A program made the position numbers and the translations under genes. The notes below the pieces were generated by a model, which was not told the DNA's origin, searched no databases, and worked only from the letters and a program-made list of their open reading frames with translations. A DNA stretch of 64,000 bases from Saccharomycodes ludwigii (Eukaryota > Ascomycota > Saccharomycetes > Saccharomycodales > Saccharomycodaceae), in the NCBI RefSeq assembly GCF_020623625.1, contig NC_060203.1, forward strand, positions 62,001 to 126,000. Reading direction: 5' to 3'. Shown here in pieces: positions 10,801-20,759 of the stretch (the stretch's first letter is position 1; each line of letters starts with the position of its first letter).

Positions 10801-12976
10801 TACAAATAATGTCATAGTTAGTGGACTTGTCAACAAACTCCCATTGTTCCATAAGAGCGAGTATAAAGGGGGAAATACGTTTATAATCATTTGATAAATC
10901 GATATATTTAAACGGTGTTTTAACACATCTGGATACAGATTCATCAATTAATTTCCACAACTTGGGCCATTGCTCTGTATCCTTTGCATTAAAAACTAAT
11001 TTCAAACTATTTGTTAAAGCTGCTATTGGAGAAGCCAACAATCTCTCGTAATCAAACAATTGCGTATCTTGAATTAAATTGTCAAGCAAATTTGAGATTT
11101 TAAAAGATATCTTATCGCTTGTATTAGTGTACGAGCTTAATTTTAGAAAAATAGAAAACGGAGTTCTCCCACTTTTAGCAATAGTGTTCCACCATCTTGT
11201 AGAATCGTTCAATCTCTGGAATTCTAAATAATTATCCAAAATAGCAACTTCGATTCCTTTCAAATTTCCGTCTTCGTTCATTAAATCATTGAATGGATTT
11301 TTATCGTTTGGCAAAGTGATATTAAAGAATGTTGGGAATAACTTACTATAATATTTTAGAGTGACGGTATATGAAAGTAACAATATCTTGTTTTTTTTAT
11401 ATTTTGAATACGAGTCAGCAAGACTGGATACAATGACTGATAATTCAGGTAACCTTGTATATATCGAATTTAAAATCTGTGATTTATGCATGCTCCAATT
11501 TTTCTTGTCAAATAATTCCACCACTTTTGTTAATTTCTGTAAAACAAACACGATTAATTGTGTACCCAACTGTTTAATTAAGGGAATCTCATTTTGTAAA
11601 CATCTGGTTAAGGAACCCTTTGTTAAGGATAAAGGCATGATATTATCCAGCACTATATCTGCATTGGGTAGCAATTCAGTCTCCACATTTTTAACTTTAT
11701 CTGGTATGGGCAAAGATATGATTTTCCCCAAAAGTAGAGTCATACCAAACCAAAAGGACGTCATTTTTGGAGCATGAACACCACATTGAGAGATTAAATG
11801 ATTCGTGTATGGAGCCACCAATTCTGGAACATAAAGCAAAATATTGATGACTAAGTTACATTGATTGTCATCTTCCCACGGTTTAAAACTGCACAACATA
11901 GAATACAAAATCTTGTTATAAAGTTTAAAAGTTTTCCCATTGATTTCTAATGAGGCCCCTAATTGGGCCCTTGAACCTGTTGAGGATAAAGTATTTGAAA
12001 ACCAAACTTTGTTGTCATTGAATGCAACACCAAACCTTTCATTGGTTGCATAAATGTCATAAAAGCTAGTAATTTTTTTAACAATCTCATTATTTGTAGA
12101 ATAAAAAAATGGTTGTAACTTGGATACTGTATATTCGTTTAAAATTTTGCACTTTGTGGATTTTTTAAACAGCTTTTCCTTTAAAATTTTTTCAATAAGT
12201 AAATCTATTGTAGATATAATCAATTGATCATTATCAACTTTAGCCATGTATTTAAACCAAACACTCATTATTTTTGAATTATCTATCAAGATATCTTTTC
12301 TTAGCAAAGGTGGAGAATTATCTAACAAAGAAATCCAAAATAAAATAAAATTATATCTTAAAGTGAATTTATATTGTTTCTCTTTAATTACTGAAGAATC
12401 AGAAAGTTCATTTTTTGAGGGTGTCAAAATTTTTGGTAAAGTGGGCAATGAAAAATCAAAATGAGATAAAAAATCATCAACAAATTTACCATCTTGGAAA
12501 GTAACAATATTTTTCAACAAGTTTAAGCATGGGTTTGTTAATGACGCTCTCATATTGTTAATACCTCTGTATAAATTCTTCATATACTCTGTTAATATTA
12601 ATTGAATGAGTTGTTCACCATATATGAATAAAGCAGGATGAAGGTTTAAAATTTCTAGTAATTTATTTAATTTATTTAAATGGTCAATAACTTTCTTGTG
12701 ATCGTTAATAGTTGCATAATAAGACCATGATTGTACAAGTTGTGTATGTAACTTTTTAGAACAAAACTCAATTAATGGAGTAAAATCATTTCCAATTGAT
12801 GAATCACTTTTATTGGTAACACGGATACTTTTCAAAATACTTTCTAACGACTTTAATTGTTCATCACCCAAAGATAGGAAAGATGTAGACGAAGAATTGG
12901 ATATTTTCTGTTTCCATTTCCTTTTATTAGGATTAGAAAATGGAATATCATCTTCTATACTTTTGGTTTCACTCAT
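7808..12976 (-). CDS. URB1: Nucleolar pre-ribosomal protein Urb1 (Npa1)
   Basis: A 1722-aa alpha-helical protein, close in length to yeast Urb1 (1764 aa), which acts in early 60S ribosomal subunit assembly in the nucleolus. The N-terminal third carries the Npa1-type region (YRGINNMRASLTNPCLNLLK, FDFSLPTLPKILTPS). The remainder is low-similarity helical repeat typical of the family, and the C-terminus (KRLREWSNDDAENLIKRI) is conserved. Identification rests on length, the recalled N-terminal similarity and gene order: PUT3-URB1 corresponds to YKL015W-YKL014C with the same orientations. A short AT/GT dinucleotide run lies just upstream of the ATG (12990-13025). No frame break was seen. Confidence 0.87.
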   Translation of the reverse strand: MSETKSIEDDIPFSNPNKRKWKQKISNSSSTSFLSLGDEQLKSLESILKSIRVTNKSDSSIGNDFTPLIEFCSKKLHTQLVQSWSYYATINDHKKVIDHLNKLNKLLEILNLHPALFIYGEQLIQLILTEYMKNLYRGINNMRASLTNPCLNLLKNIVTFQDGKFVDDFLSHFDFSLPTLPKILTPSKNELSDSSVIKEKQYKFTLRYNFILFWISLLDNSPPLLRKDILIDNSKIMSVWFKYMAKVDNDQLIISTIDLLIEKILKEKLFKKSTKCKILNEYTVSKLQPFFYSTNNEIVKKITSFYDIYATNERFGVAFNDNKVWFSNTLSSTGSRAQLGASLEINGKTFKLYNKILYSMLCSFKPWEDDNQCNLVINILLYVPELVAPYTNHLISQCGVHAPKMTSFWFGMTLLLGKIISLPIPDKVKNVETELLPNADIVLDNIMPLSLTKGSLTRCLQNEIPLIKQLGTQLIVFVLQKLTKVVELFDKKNWSMHKSQILNSIYTRLPELSVIVSSLADSYSKYKKNKILLLSYTVTLKYYSKLFPTFFNITLPNDKNPFNDLMNEDGNLKGIEVAILDNYLEFQRLNDSTRWWNTIAKSGRTPFSIFLKLSSYTNTSDKISFKISNLLDNLIQDTQLFDYERLLASPIAALTNSLKLVFNAKDTEQWPKLWKLIDESVSRCVKTPFKYIDLSNDYKRISPFILALMEQWEFVDKSTNYDIICKWLCIFFRNLTFIGESKEGILELVRNRTDIDENLVNLYLSSSEESINKLYELDEYFVNLGTSFYNYVSILPLKRISSLPTRFPVNMLDVAAIFVRIENIATNEKLFINEKGIASAIDMLFEKIGGYALTDECCKKEIVAPKFYNKFCLTKDSVENGNSLDKKAYITCDLVEVFQQLDTYSTEFNTILCGLFENYVTLSQNKYAGKIFQLSLGYLPSELISTEILPKYMEVLNPDDLFIALSKLSKDNVPISHALFIKVIPISSLSVVLCDFIRWNLVKNIVVADALSLALNFDNEPIVKECLKNIDYAGLLNTLQAQIKNESIRIFFASNIPKKYSARPGVKEFLSDTVLESLESFRNNQFVDFNSLLMLFTNNFEVLTDTAKGDILKYILNDCKDKYSSQTVKFVLLINDFHNKDIIIWIHKTMLFVNKHISFLSDIRLITIELNDLLVSLEDLLCVQNVWELVPAAVLNSQLEIFLTKNFGERESVVRYILKLITTAPSNLFDGSKLLQIFVNNVSNPLLKPFNYLPKIRFYNALILKGLFFKDVAKNSSLTVQKSILSFYQGTCSLEDRILYEILEEIESKSSIIWTKNIYSWEFLDSLSDEELELIGSVRLITSQAEGYIISLSKSVVEKSIKNYIPTLPQVPTLNDLNSWDKLESYYDEINILNGSSNMLSEIYDPKFIMLLILNNRELVKKIEADDGDVFYKFEIKRLLNSGLFFFILLSLCSHCAETCKIASIMVQQMLFSMEKHSSNIKEEHIFKLLLTKINYTFFKNKNKSSAEIICPLFWFAICRIARSLLEPKSFMYEIAFRWVLNAPLIRSHDFPLLLELKNYKVGNTRNYENYFKFLSWFLDTLYNGIKTTEDIDFIKRNNLFEWLLNLQNNPYLNNRMNFIINSIICRIQQTDDNSIMVTRNAAISQLESSQYITLLEKRGKWQELHNGRKSVKNYTNYLNLKQDAITNKELAYGYSVLLSSTKRLREWSNDDAENLIKRICL

Positions 12977-12993
12977 GGTATCCCTTCAGTATG

Positions 12994-13024
<31 letters not shown>

Positions 13025-13268
13025 TTGTATGTGTAAAGGATATTCAATTTCCTATTTTTTTTTAAAATAAATAATATTTTATTTTGGTGGGAAATTACTA
13101 ACAAGAAAACATAATATCTAAATTATACACACTAAGCAACAACATTTATATGTATGTAAATATTATGTATTTTTCTGTCAATTGAATAAATTTTTTTTTC
13201 AAGCGTGAAAAAAAAAAGAAAAAAAAGAAAAAAAGAAAAAAAGAAAAAAAAAAAAGAAATGTGCGTTT

Positions 13269-13276
13269 TCACGTGA
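13269..13276. promoter_or_regulatory. E-box TCACGTGA (Cbf1/Pho4-type)
   Basis: Perfect palindromic CACGTG core, 230 bp upstream of the INA22 ATG and 290 bp upstream of URB1. The match is read directly; binding by Cbf1 is inferred from the known consensus. Confidence 0.45.
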
Positions 13277-13294
13277 TCACAAAAAGCATGTTCT

Positions 13295-13307
13295 GCACCC
13301 GTACATC
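13295..13307 (+). promoter_or_regulatory. Candidate Rap1 site
   Basis: GCACCCGTACATC fits the yeast Rap1 consensus (ACACCCRYACAYM) apart from the first base. It lies 19 bp from the E-box in the divergent URB1-INA22 promoter. Rap1 commonly drives ribosome-related genes, which suits URB1. Confidence 0.45.
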
Positions 13308-13506
13308 TTTGTATGTTTAATAAGGGGATATCTCCGTTAGTTGAAAAAGTGAAAGGTTTAAGAAAAAATAAATTGTTCAATTGTAATAATAAGCGAAAGT
13401 AAAATCACATTTATATATTTTATATTGGTCAAGACTAATTCCTGAAAACAGAAACCAAAACAAGTAAGACACAAATAGCGCATAAACGTGTTTTAAACCT
13501 ACATCT

Positions 13507-14250
13507 ATGTTTCGTTTATCTTTCTTTAAAAGACCAGTCACAAACGGTTCAAAATTGTTAATTAATACCAATACTTTAAAATGTGCTTTCTCCTATTCAA
13601 CAGCGGCAAGTGAAGCAAAAAAATCATCTAGAAAGATTGATAGCTCTATGTTAAAGCCATTGTTTTATGTAATTTTAGTAGTATCTGCTTTAAATAAGGT
13701 TAGTGAACAACAAAAACAAAATGCAGAGTTAGAACGTAGGTATAGAATGAAACTACAAATATTACAAGATCTAATTACCAGATTAGAAAAGAACAGAAAA
13801 GTTGATTTTGATATCAACCAAGAGCTAAAGTTGGTTCACAAATTATTTGATAAATATGATAACAAGTATGATGACACTTCAATTATAAAGCACAATTATA
13901 CTGAAAAAGAAATCGTTGATAGTTTAAATGGTATCAATAATAGAGATTATAACAATAAAACTGATGATGACGAAGATTTAAATAAACTATTCAACGATAT
14001 CTTAAAAGATATGGACAAGGACCCTGAGCAAATTAAGAGGGAAAATATCGAAAAAGAAATTGAGTTTAAGGAGAATGATGTTAATCAAGATGGTATCATT
14101 GTTAATAAAGCCTTGCTAGAAGCTGAAAAGCAAAAGGAAAAATCAACTTGGACCGACTACAAAGCTGATATTGACCAGCATATTGTGGTGGAAAAAGCTG
14201 GTGATTTTGCTACTGCTGCAGAAGACACTAAGGTTTCTAAATTTTTATAA
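13507..14250 (+). CDS. INA22: Mitochondrial inner-membrane assembly factor Ina22-like
   Basis: A 247-aa protein with a basic, Ser-rich N-terminus free of acidic residues over about 35 residues (mitochondrial presequence), one hydrophobic segment (MLKPLFYVILVVSAL, about 49-63) and a following coiled coil (EQQKQNAELERRYRMKLQILQDLI, split here by QLQ-type heptads). The C-terminal half is Asp/Lys-rich. In yeast the INA complex (Ina22-Ina17) sits in the inner membrane and helps assemble the ATP synthase peripheral stalk. Sequence similarity is modest, so the name leans on synteny: INA22 (YIR024C) is next to DAL81 (YIR023W) in S. cerevisiae, with the same relative orientation as here. Confidence 0.75.
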   Translation: MFRLSFFKRPVTNGSKLLINTNTLKCAFSYSTAASEAKKSSRKIDSSMLKPLFYVILVVSALNKVSEQQKQNAELERRYRMKLQILQDLITRLEKNRKVDFDINQELKLVHKLFDKYDNKYDDTSIIKHNYTEKEIVDSLNGINNRDYNNKTDDDEDLNKLFNDILKDMDKDPEQIKRENIEKEIEFKENDVNQDGIIVNKALLEAEKQKEKSTWTDYKADIDQHIVVEKAGDFATAAEDTKVSKFL

Positions 14251-14409
14251 ACTGTTTTATGCATGTATTATTATTATTACTATTATTGTTAATATTTTAT
14301 TTATGTTTTTTATGTTAAAATAAAAGATATCCCTGTAAAATAAATCTAAATTAAATGGTGCAACCCGTGTGAGGCTTTGCTGATATTATTTTAGGTCCAT
14401 GTATTTCGC

Positions 14410-14412
<3 letters not shown>

Positions 14413-14445
<33 letters not shown>
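14413..14445. repeat. Poly(A) tract, about 33 bases
   Basis: Uninterrupted A-run between the convergent 3' ends of INA22 and DAL81, read directly. One of many such tracts in this window. Confidence 0.85.
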
Positions 14446-14448
<3 letters not shown>

Positions 14449-14539
14449 GATAAAAAATAAATATTAACCATCACACATAACTTTATTCATATATGTATAT
14501 ATGTAGTATGAAATAGTATAAATATTTAGAAAATAAAAT

Positions 14540-17500
14540 TCAGTCATCAATAGGATTAGTTACGTCCTTCGATTTGCCTTCAGGGGTTGAATTAGAATTA
14601 GAAATAGTTGGTGTGGGTATCGATGCTTGGTTAGAATCACCGGATTTTTGGAATTCATTGCTAGAACTAGCATTGCTATTTTTAGAGATGCCACTATCGC
14701 TATGTCTATCAGTATCCTTTTTATCACAACTAATGTTATCATTATTATTATTATCTTCATTAACCTTATCGTTTATGTTAGTAGAATCACTTGTCGAAGT
14801 AGGTGTTTTTGAAACTTCATTCATCAGAATGTTAGTATTTTTATCGCTATTTTTATTAGTAACATCATTGGTTTTATTTAGATGATTATCAGTAGTACTG
14901 GTAATAGAGGCAGCAGTGTTTTTGTTGTCACTATCATTAATGTTATTGTTGTCATTTTTAGTGCTACTGTTATTATTATTGTTGTTGTTGTTGTTGTTGT
15001 CATTGTTGTTGTCATTGTTGTTAATATCATTGCTATCATTGTTGTCCGTATCATTGCTATTATTACTATTGGTGATATTAGTATTAATATTATTATGGTT
15101 ACTATTTTTTTTTGGACTTAAAGCAGAAAAATTAGAAATATTCGACCCTGAACGAATATTATCCTGTGTCTTACAATTATTAACCATAGCACTATCGTTA
15201 TTTGTAATGTTGCTAGTGGTAGTGGCAGTGGTAGTGGCAGCAGTAGTGGCAGCAGCAATAAAATCACTTAAACCGGGAACGTTATCTTGTAAACTTCTCA
15301 AAGTCTCCAAAACTTCAGGAGACAAATTTTTTAATTTATCCATAGATATTTTATCAGGTGCAGATTTTGCTGTATGAGTACTGTTATCGTAATTGTTTGG
15401 GTCATATGTAATATTATCATTGTCAGTAAAATTAATTTTAGTTTTATTGTTATTATTAATGGCCGTGTTGGTATTCGTATTATTGGCAACAGTTGCAAAA
15501 GCATTTTTCGTTTTATACTGCGATTGTTGTTGTTCAACCAACATTGGAGAATTAAGTTGCTGTTGTGGCAAAACAGAAGGTGCTGATATTGGCATATTCA
15601 TATTAGATGATGAGGATAATAACACATTATTCAATTGGTTATCATTATTAATAGTAGAAGAAACACGATTAGGAATATTGCTATGTGCACGCGTACTTGG
15701 AGTTTGAACACGAGAAGGTGGCAGCGGCACAAAATTGTTTTGATTTGTGGATTGCGGAGAACCAGCAACCGATGAGGCAGGAACTGCTCCACCCACTGTC
15801 AAAGGCTCATCCGTCAATAAACCTGGAATTTGTATCAACAACATTAATATTCTATCCAATGCAAATTTAGCTTTTTCAAAACTTTTCGAAGTGATTCTTA
15901 AAACCCAAACGTATTTTCTCAAATAATCTCTAAATTCCAAAGCTTCCTCTTTGGTGGTGGATGTAACATATAGTAATGCGGCAAAAGTGCCCATCAAAGC
16001 CAAATTACCCGTGGAACTTGAATACCAAAATGCATTGGTATGTTCGCTTTTTAATTCACAAATAAACTCAATTGCTGCAGCTAGTCTTGTCTTAGCAGCT
16101 TGTCTACAAACATGCGTTAATTCCTTGGGTGTGTTAGAATCTAAAGTACTAATGATTTTCCTGTGTAGAGTTATTTCAGCAGCAAAATAGGCTAACGTTA
16201 AAGACGCATTGCTGTTGAATTTTTTGGCTTGAAAATTGTTGATAGACAGTTGAGGGGGTAATGAATGGTACCATTCTCTTAACTTTAATTGTAAGGGTTT
16301 GGCCAATTTCAATACATATTCCACCCTATTCGTTGTGGCTAAGGCACCTAAAGTGTAAAAAGTGTCTAGAATCTCACCCAAAATGATACTTAATGAAACA
16401 TATTGCTGAAATAAAAGCTTACCATTATTGATATCATCGGCTGTGGGTGTCAAGTCCATCAATGATGCAAAACTGGGGGATTGTGCGCTGAATATAGATT
16501 TTTGATTATTGCTACTATTTCCCTGGTTTACAGAATCCATGGTGGGTGAATCTTCTGGGAAATCTTCCTCTCCCAACATTTTAACTAGCCAGTTTCTCCC
16601 CAATATCAAATGTGAGTAACGTCCCTCTAGTAAAGAAATCCACTTATCCATAGCCCATACAGCCCATGCCAATCTACGTCTTAATCCTCTTTCCCATCTG
16701 GGTAGTCTCCAATCTTGACAATCTACACCCAACCCCAATTCCTCCGCAAGGGCAACAACTTCTGATACAATAACCCAATTATTGGTGGAGTCTGCCCTGC
16801 ACATTAAAATCAATAGCCCAGTTTGAACAATACTCAATTTAGGTCTCTCTATAACATCAAAAAACATCCTCAGTGAAATCGAATTTAGCTCATCTTGCAC
16901 ATTTGGCCTGGGAAAGCCTACTAGCTGCGGATGGAAGTCCCACCACTGTAATGCCAAAGAATATATCGATGCTAGTAGAGGAGCTGTTAGTTCCCTATAT
17001 GACCTGGAATATTTTTCCATAAAAACTCTTTCGTGTAGTATTGGAAAATATGGATGTATTATTTTGAAAAAAATGTCAACCAAGACTTTACCGTGAGGAT
17101 GTACTAATTTTTCCACGTAGTCAATTTCCTGTGCTTGTTTCAAATACAGAGATTCGTTAAAATCATCTCTCAATACAAATTGAACAGTTGATGCAACTTT
17201 ACGTAAAGTTAAAGTTTTTGATATCTGAATTTGATCAATTTTGTCTAGTTTAACATGGTTCACAAGGTTAATGTCGAACAACGAAGTTGGGCCAACATAA
17301 AAAGAAGATCTAGGGTATTGGATAGGAACAGCAGGGGTCATAATTTGTTGTTGGTTCATCTGGCCGTTGTAATAGTTTTGTTTAACTAAGTTGCTTCCTG
17401 ATAAGGTAAATTTTCCAATACTACTGTTGCCACTATTACGATGGTTTCGTGTGGTAGGAGTCGTGTTGCTTTGGTTGCTGTTATTAATCATAAACTGTAA

Positions 17501-17678
17501 ATTTGAAGGACTCGAAGAAGATGACGTAGTCATATTTGTGTTGTTGGTGATACTACCACTGTTTAAACTTAAATTATTTAAATATTGTCGTTGTTGCGAG
17601 GGAGGTGCTATACTTTGTAACATTTCTGAATAATATTGTAACGAAGATGAATTATTGTTACCATTATTGTTGTTGTTG

Positions 17679-17733
<55 letters not shown>

Positions 17734-18385
17734 CGAGTTTGGTTCTTTTTAATAATTCATGAACATTAACATTTTCATCAACCCTTGAACGTTTCAGTTG
17801 ATCTAATTCTGTGGCAGTCTTAGTAGCTGGAATCTCAGAATAAGTACATTTGATACCTTTTGTTTCGCATTGAACACAACTTTGTAAATTAGGCACTACA
17901 ACACATTTGGTTTGCCTTCTTCTACAGTGATCACAAATTTTAGTTTCTTGAATAATGGACTTATAAGCTTTAAATCCGTTACCATTAGCGGTAGCGGTGG
18001 TGGTTGTAGGAGGACTGTTAACATTGGTTGTTGGTTGTTTAATCAAACCTTGATAATGTTGAATTAACATATCCAGATTCTCTCTATCGCTGTTGTTACC
18101 AGTTGCCCTTGTAATTAAATCATTGTTAGTTTTATTGTTATTATTGTCAGGAGAAGCAGCATTTGAATTGTTTAATAATTTACTCTGAGTTGAATTTGCC
18201 AAATTATTTAAGATACTGGCATAATCGTCATTAAAGCCTAGCATGGAGCTGTTGTTGAAATTTGTATTATTATTAGTTTTCATATTGCCATTATTTCTAG
18301 GAGAATTCATTGAAGTTAATTTATTATTGTTGTTATTGTTTGGCATAAATTGATCGAAATTCCATGGAGAAGTTGGTTGCGACAT
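14540..18385 (-). CDS. DAL81: Zn2Cys6 transcription factor Dal81 (Uga35)
   Basis: A 1281-aa zinc cluster protein. The cluster is at C151-C180 (CDHCRRRQTKC...CVQCETKGIKC, spacing 2-6-8-2-6). The central fungal transcription factor domain (about 350-850) includes PYFPILHERVF, WWDFHPQLVGFPRPN and WAVWAMDKWISLLEGR.SHLILGRNW, as in Dal81-type regulators. Dal81 co-activates GABA, allophanate/urea and amino-acid permease genes with pathway-specific partners. It is longer than the yeast protein (970 aa) because of Asn-rich stretches: an N-run of about 26 near residue 220, an Asn/Ser-rich N-terminus, and an Asn/Asp/Ser-rich tail. Adjacency to INA22 and the nearby SEC11 reproduces YIR022W-YIR024C. Confidence 0.88.
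17662..17733. repeat. ATT/GTT trinucleotide repeat encoding poly-Asn in DAL81
   Basis: Tandem ATT (AAT on the coding strand) with a GTT sub-block, giving an uninterrupted Asn run of about 26 residues just C-terminal to the zinc cluster. Likely length-variable between strains (inference). Confidence 0.85.
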
Positions 18386-19102
18386 GGTTTTTTTTTTTTT
18401 TTATTGCTCCTAGAATAACAAACTGTTTTGATAAAGATTGTTTTATTATTAAGAAAGAACGAAGAAGAAGAAAAAAAAAAAAAAAAAAAAAAAGGATTCT
18501 TCTATTATTGAAAAAAAGAAAAAAAGAAAATTGAATAAGAAAAAAAGAAAAGAAAAGAAAAGAAAAGAAAAAAGAATTCAGTATAAAACAAAACAAAAAA
18601 AACCCCCCTTAAACTTTTTAAAGCTGAGATGATAGAAACAGATGATATTATTTAAAATGTTTTCTTTCTTTCTTTCTTTCTTTGTTATATCATATTTTTT
18701 TATTATTGTAATATATTAAAAAGTATTGCTAACTGTTGTTATGCTATATATTTAAGAAAGCAAGAGGGGAAAAGACGGCAAGAAAAAGTTAGCGTGTAAG
18801 AGGGGAAATAAAACAGAAAAAAAAAGAAAGTAGGCAACACGTACATGCAAATCTTATTCAATATCTTTTTTGCTCTACTAATATAAACTCATCGCCATCT
18901 TTCCCTACAAATTTACCCAACAATTTCAACTAAGCTTTTTATTCTTTTTATAAAGAAAGCAAAATGTAACATAATAAATAATTCCATTTTTTTTTTGTAT
19001 CTGCCGGCTTCTTCCACCAACGCACGTGATGAACTCGCCCCCCCCCCAAAAATAAGATAAGAAGCACAATCACTTCATACGAAAAATACTTTAAGAAAAA
19101 GG

Positions 19103-19134
<32 letters not shown>

Positions 19135-19210
19135 AGTGCGTTAATGGTAATGAATCAAAACCGTACTAGTAGGTCTATTACTATAATAAATATACGTTAT
19201 ATAGCTACGT
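18386..19210. promoter_or_regulatory. DAL81 upstream region / ARC19 3' flank
   Basis: About 825 bp with no gene. It holds purine tracts (18463-18573), a TTTC tetranucleotide run (about 18660-18683), two AGGGG stress-element-like motifs (near 18763 and 18801), an E-box CACGTG (19023-19028), a run of nine C (about 19039-19047), a GATAAG motif (19056-19061) and an A-tract (19107-19129). These could control DAL81; only the motif matches are seen. Confidence 0.4.
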
Positions 19211-19729
19211 CTAATAAACAAACTCACTTAAATAAGCTTCAGCCACAAATCTTGCTCTTGCATTTAAAAATAATTTCATCTCACTAATCTCCTTATCTAC
19301 ATCTTCCATAAACTCAATAATAAAGTCAACCAACTTGTTGGTTTTCATAGATTCAGTATGTTTATTAGTAATTAAAAATGAAATGCTGTAATCATTATTT
19401 ATTGGCACTCTTCTTAATATGTAAAAGTTTTCTGCACGTTGTTCCAAAAATCTCGTAAACTTATGAACCAAGATTGTTTCAATTTCATCAGCCTGCTTAA
19501 CTTTAATACTAACACGAACACTATTAACACTTGGTTCAATTAACACTTGCTCATGTTCATTACGTGATATGTACATGGGCTGCAATAGCAATTCCGCACT
19601 TGGATGTGGGACTTCTATTTCTGGTCTATTATGTCTTTCAACTTCTTGCGAAGAAAAATTGGACAAGTTTAAGGCAGCTTGTAGAGAATAACGAACAGCA
19701 GTCAAATATGGGCGCAGAGATTGAGACAT
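19211..19729 (-). CDS. ARC19: Arp2/3 complex subunit Arc19 (ARPC4)
   Basis: A 172-aa protein, one residue longer than yeast Arc19, with near identity throughout: [60 protein letters not shown] and [19 protein letters not shown]4 forms the structural core of the actin-nucleating Arp2/3 complex at cortical patches together with ARPC2. There is no intron in this copy. In S. cerevisiae ARC19 lies between URB1 and PRP40; here INA22 and DAL81 intervene on the left and the retroelement stack on the right. Confidence 0.98.
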   Translation of the reverse strand: MSQSLRPYLTAVRYSLQAALNLSNFSSQEVERHNRPEIEVPHPSAELLLQPMYISRNEHEQVLIEPSVNSVRVSIKVKQADEIETILVHKFTRFLEQRAENFYILRRVPINNDYSISFLITNKHTESMKTNKLVDFIIEFMEDVDKEISEMKLFLNARARFVAEAYLSEFVY

Positions 19730-19881
19730 TGAAAAGTTTTTGGGTGATTTGAATGCTTTTAGCGATATTGCTGTTAATATACCTGACTGGACAATAAATT
19801 TTTAAAAAAAATTAAAATTCCCATGTGCACAATAAGGTAAGGAAATCTGGAAAATAGAGGTAAAAAATAAAAATTGAAGTA

Positions 19882-19920
<39 letters not shown>

Positions 19921-20249
19921 AGAGGGTATGAAATTCAATAATAGTAAAAGGGAGGGTAAGTGAAGCAAAAAAAAAGAGTGAGGGTAAGCAGAAACTATTA
20001 AAAATAATAACCAAATAAATTCATCAAAATTACTACCCAAAAAAAGTTGTCATTATGAACTAAGCAATCAGTTCATTTTTAAGGTTAAAATATCTGTCTA
20101 CACAAATATATATATATATAACTAAGGCGACACTAACTAAATAATAACGTAAACTTTTTTTTTCTTCCCCCCCCCCGTTAGAGGTACTCAAAATCTCAAA
20201 GTTTTCTAGTTTTTGACTTGATATGTTGTATTCATATGCTAAGAAAATA
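19730..20249. other. Gene-poor stretch between ARC19 and the secreted-protein frame
   Basis: About 520 bp with an A-tract of roughly 30 bases (19889-19918), a C-run (about 20167-20176) and a TA run near 20108-20120. On the minus strand a frame of 82 codons (20060-20308) overlaps the end of the upstream secreted-protein frame; it is discussed with that gene. No other feature is seen. Confidence 0.5.
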
Positions 20250-20759
20250 TCAGATTGCAGAAGAACTATCACTAATAATAAAGGTATTATAAACAATGTT
20301 AGGAACAAAATCTTTGGCTCTTAAATAAAACTCAGCTAGAGTTGGATCAGTAGATGTATTTGACCATATGGAATAAAGAGTGAAATTCCCGTTGGCAATT
20401 TTGTAAAGATCTAACAAAAAGTCTGGAAAATCTGTATAGTTATAATTCTGGCCATTGTAGTAAATGAAATTTTGGAAAAAAAGTGCGTCACCCCATTTTT
20501 CATCATCCACGGCATATTGATACAATTTTGTAGCATCCTCAACCACATCATGATTATCCAAGGAAAGCATTGAGATATTAAGGGTCGCTCCGTATGGAGC
20601 CTCTGTATAATATTCTATATTACCAGAACTACCATCGTTAACAGTTATATTGCCAACTAACATATTGTGCAAGACATCTCTATATTCTATTTCTTCAGCT
20701 TTCACAAAAAATTTTATTAAAACAAATAAACATAAGCTAATGTAATAAGGCAGTAACAT
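20250..20759 (-). CDS. Unrecognised small secreted / cell-surface protein
   Basis: A 169-aa frame starting with a clear signal peptide (MLLPYYISLCLFVLIKFFVKA, cleavage near residue 21). The mature part is acidic, Tyr/Asn-rich, lacks Cys, and has at least five N-glycosylation sequons (NIT, NIS, NYT, NFT, NTS). I do not recognise the family; it does not resemble Tip1/Pau proteins convincingly. The frame stops soon after FIISDSSSAI. An overlapping frame on the same strand (20060-20308) supplies a hydrophobic stretch ending in RYYLVSVALVIYIYICV, so the gene may be longer and interrupted by a frameshift, or it may end here. It sits where S. cerevisiae has no gene between ARC19 and PRP40. Confidence 0.6.
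   Translation of the reverse strand: MLLPYYISLCLFVLIKFFVKAEEIEYRDVLHNMLVGNITVNDGSSGNIEYYTEAPYGATLNISMLSLDNHDVVEDATKLYQYAVDDEKWGDALFFQNFIYYNGQNYNYTDFPDFLLDLYKIANGNFTLYSIWSNTSTDPTLAEFYLRAKDFVPNIVYNTFIISDSSSAI

Larger units (their letters stand above)
12977..13506. promoter_or_regulatory. URB1-INA22 divergent promoter region
   Basis: A 530-bp divergent intergenic region. It contains a TATATA/TGTGTG run (12992-13024), A-rich purine tracts (13208-13258), an E-box TCACGTGA (13269-13276) and a Rap1-like GCACCCGTACATC (13295-13307). The small Phe-rich reading frames here come from the purine tract and are not genes. Confidence 0.55.

Noticed and set aside
13132-13380. 82-codon minus-strand frame in the URB1-INA22 promoter
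   Set aside because: Half of it is poly-Phe from a purine tract; it lies on promoter motifs and has no homologue recognised.
14574-15707. Overlapping plus-strand Leu/Ile/Val-rich frames opposite DAL81
   Set aside because: Antisense shadows of the Asn/Ser-repeat coding region; hydrophobicity is a by-product of AAT/ATT codons.
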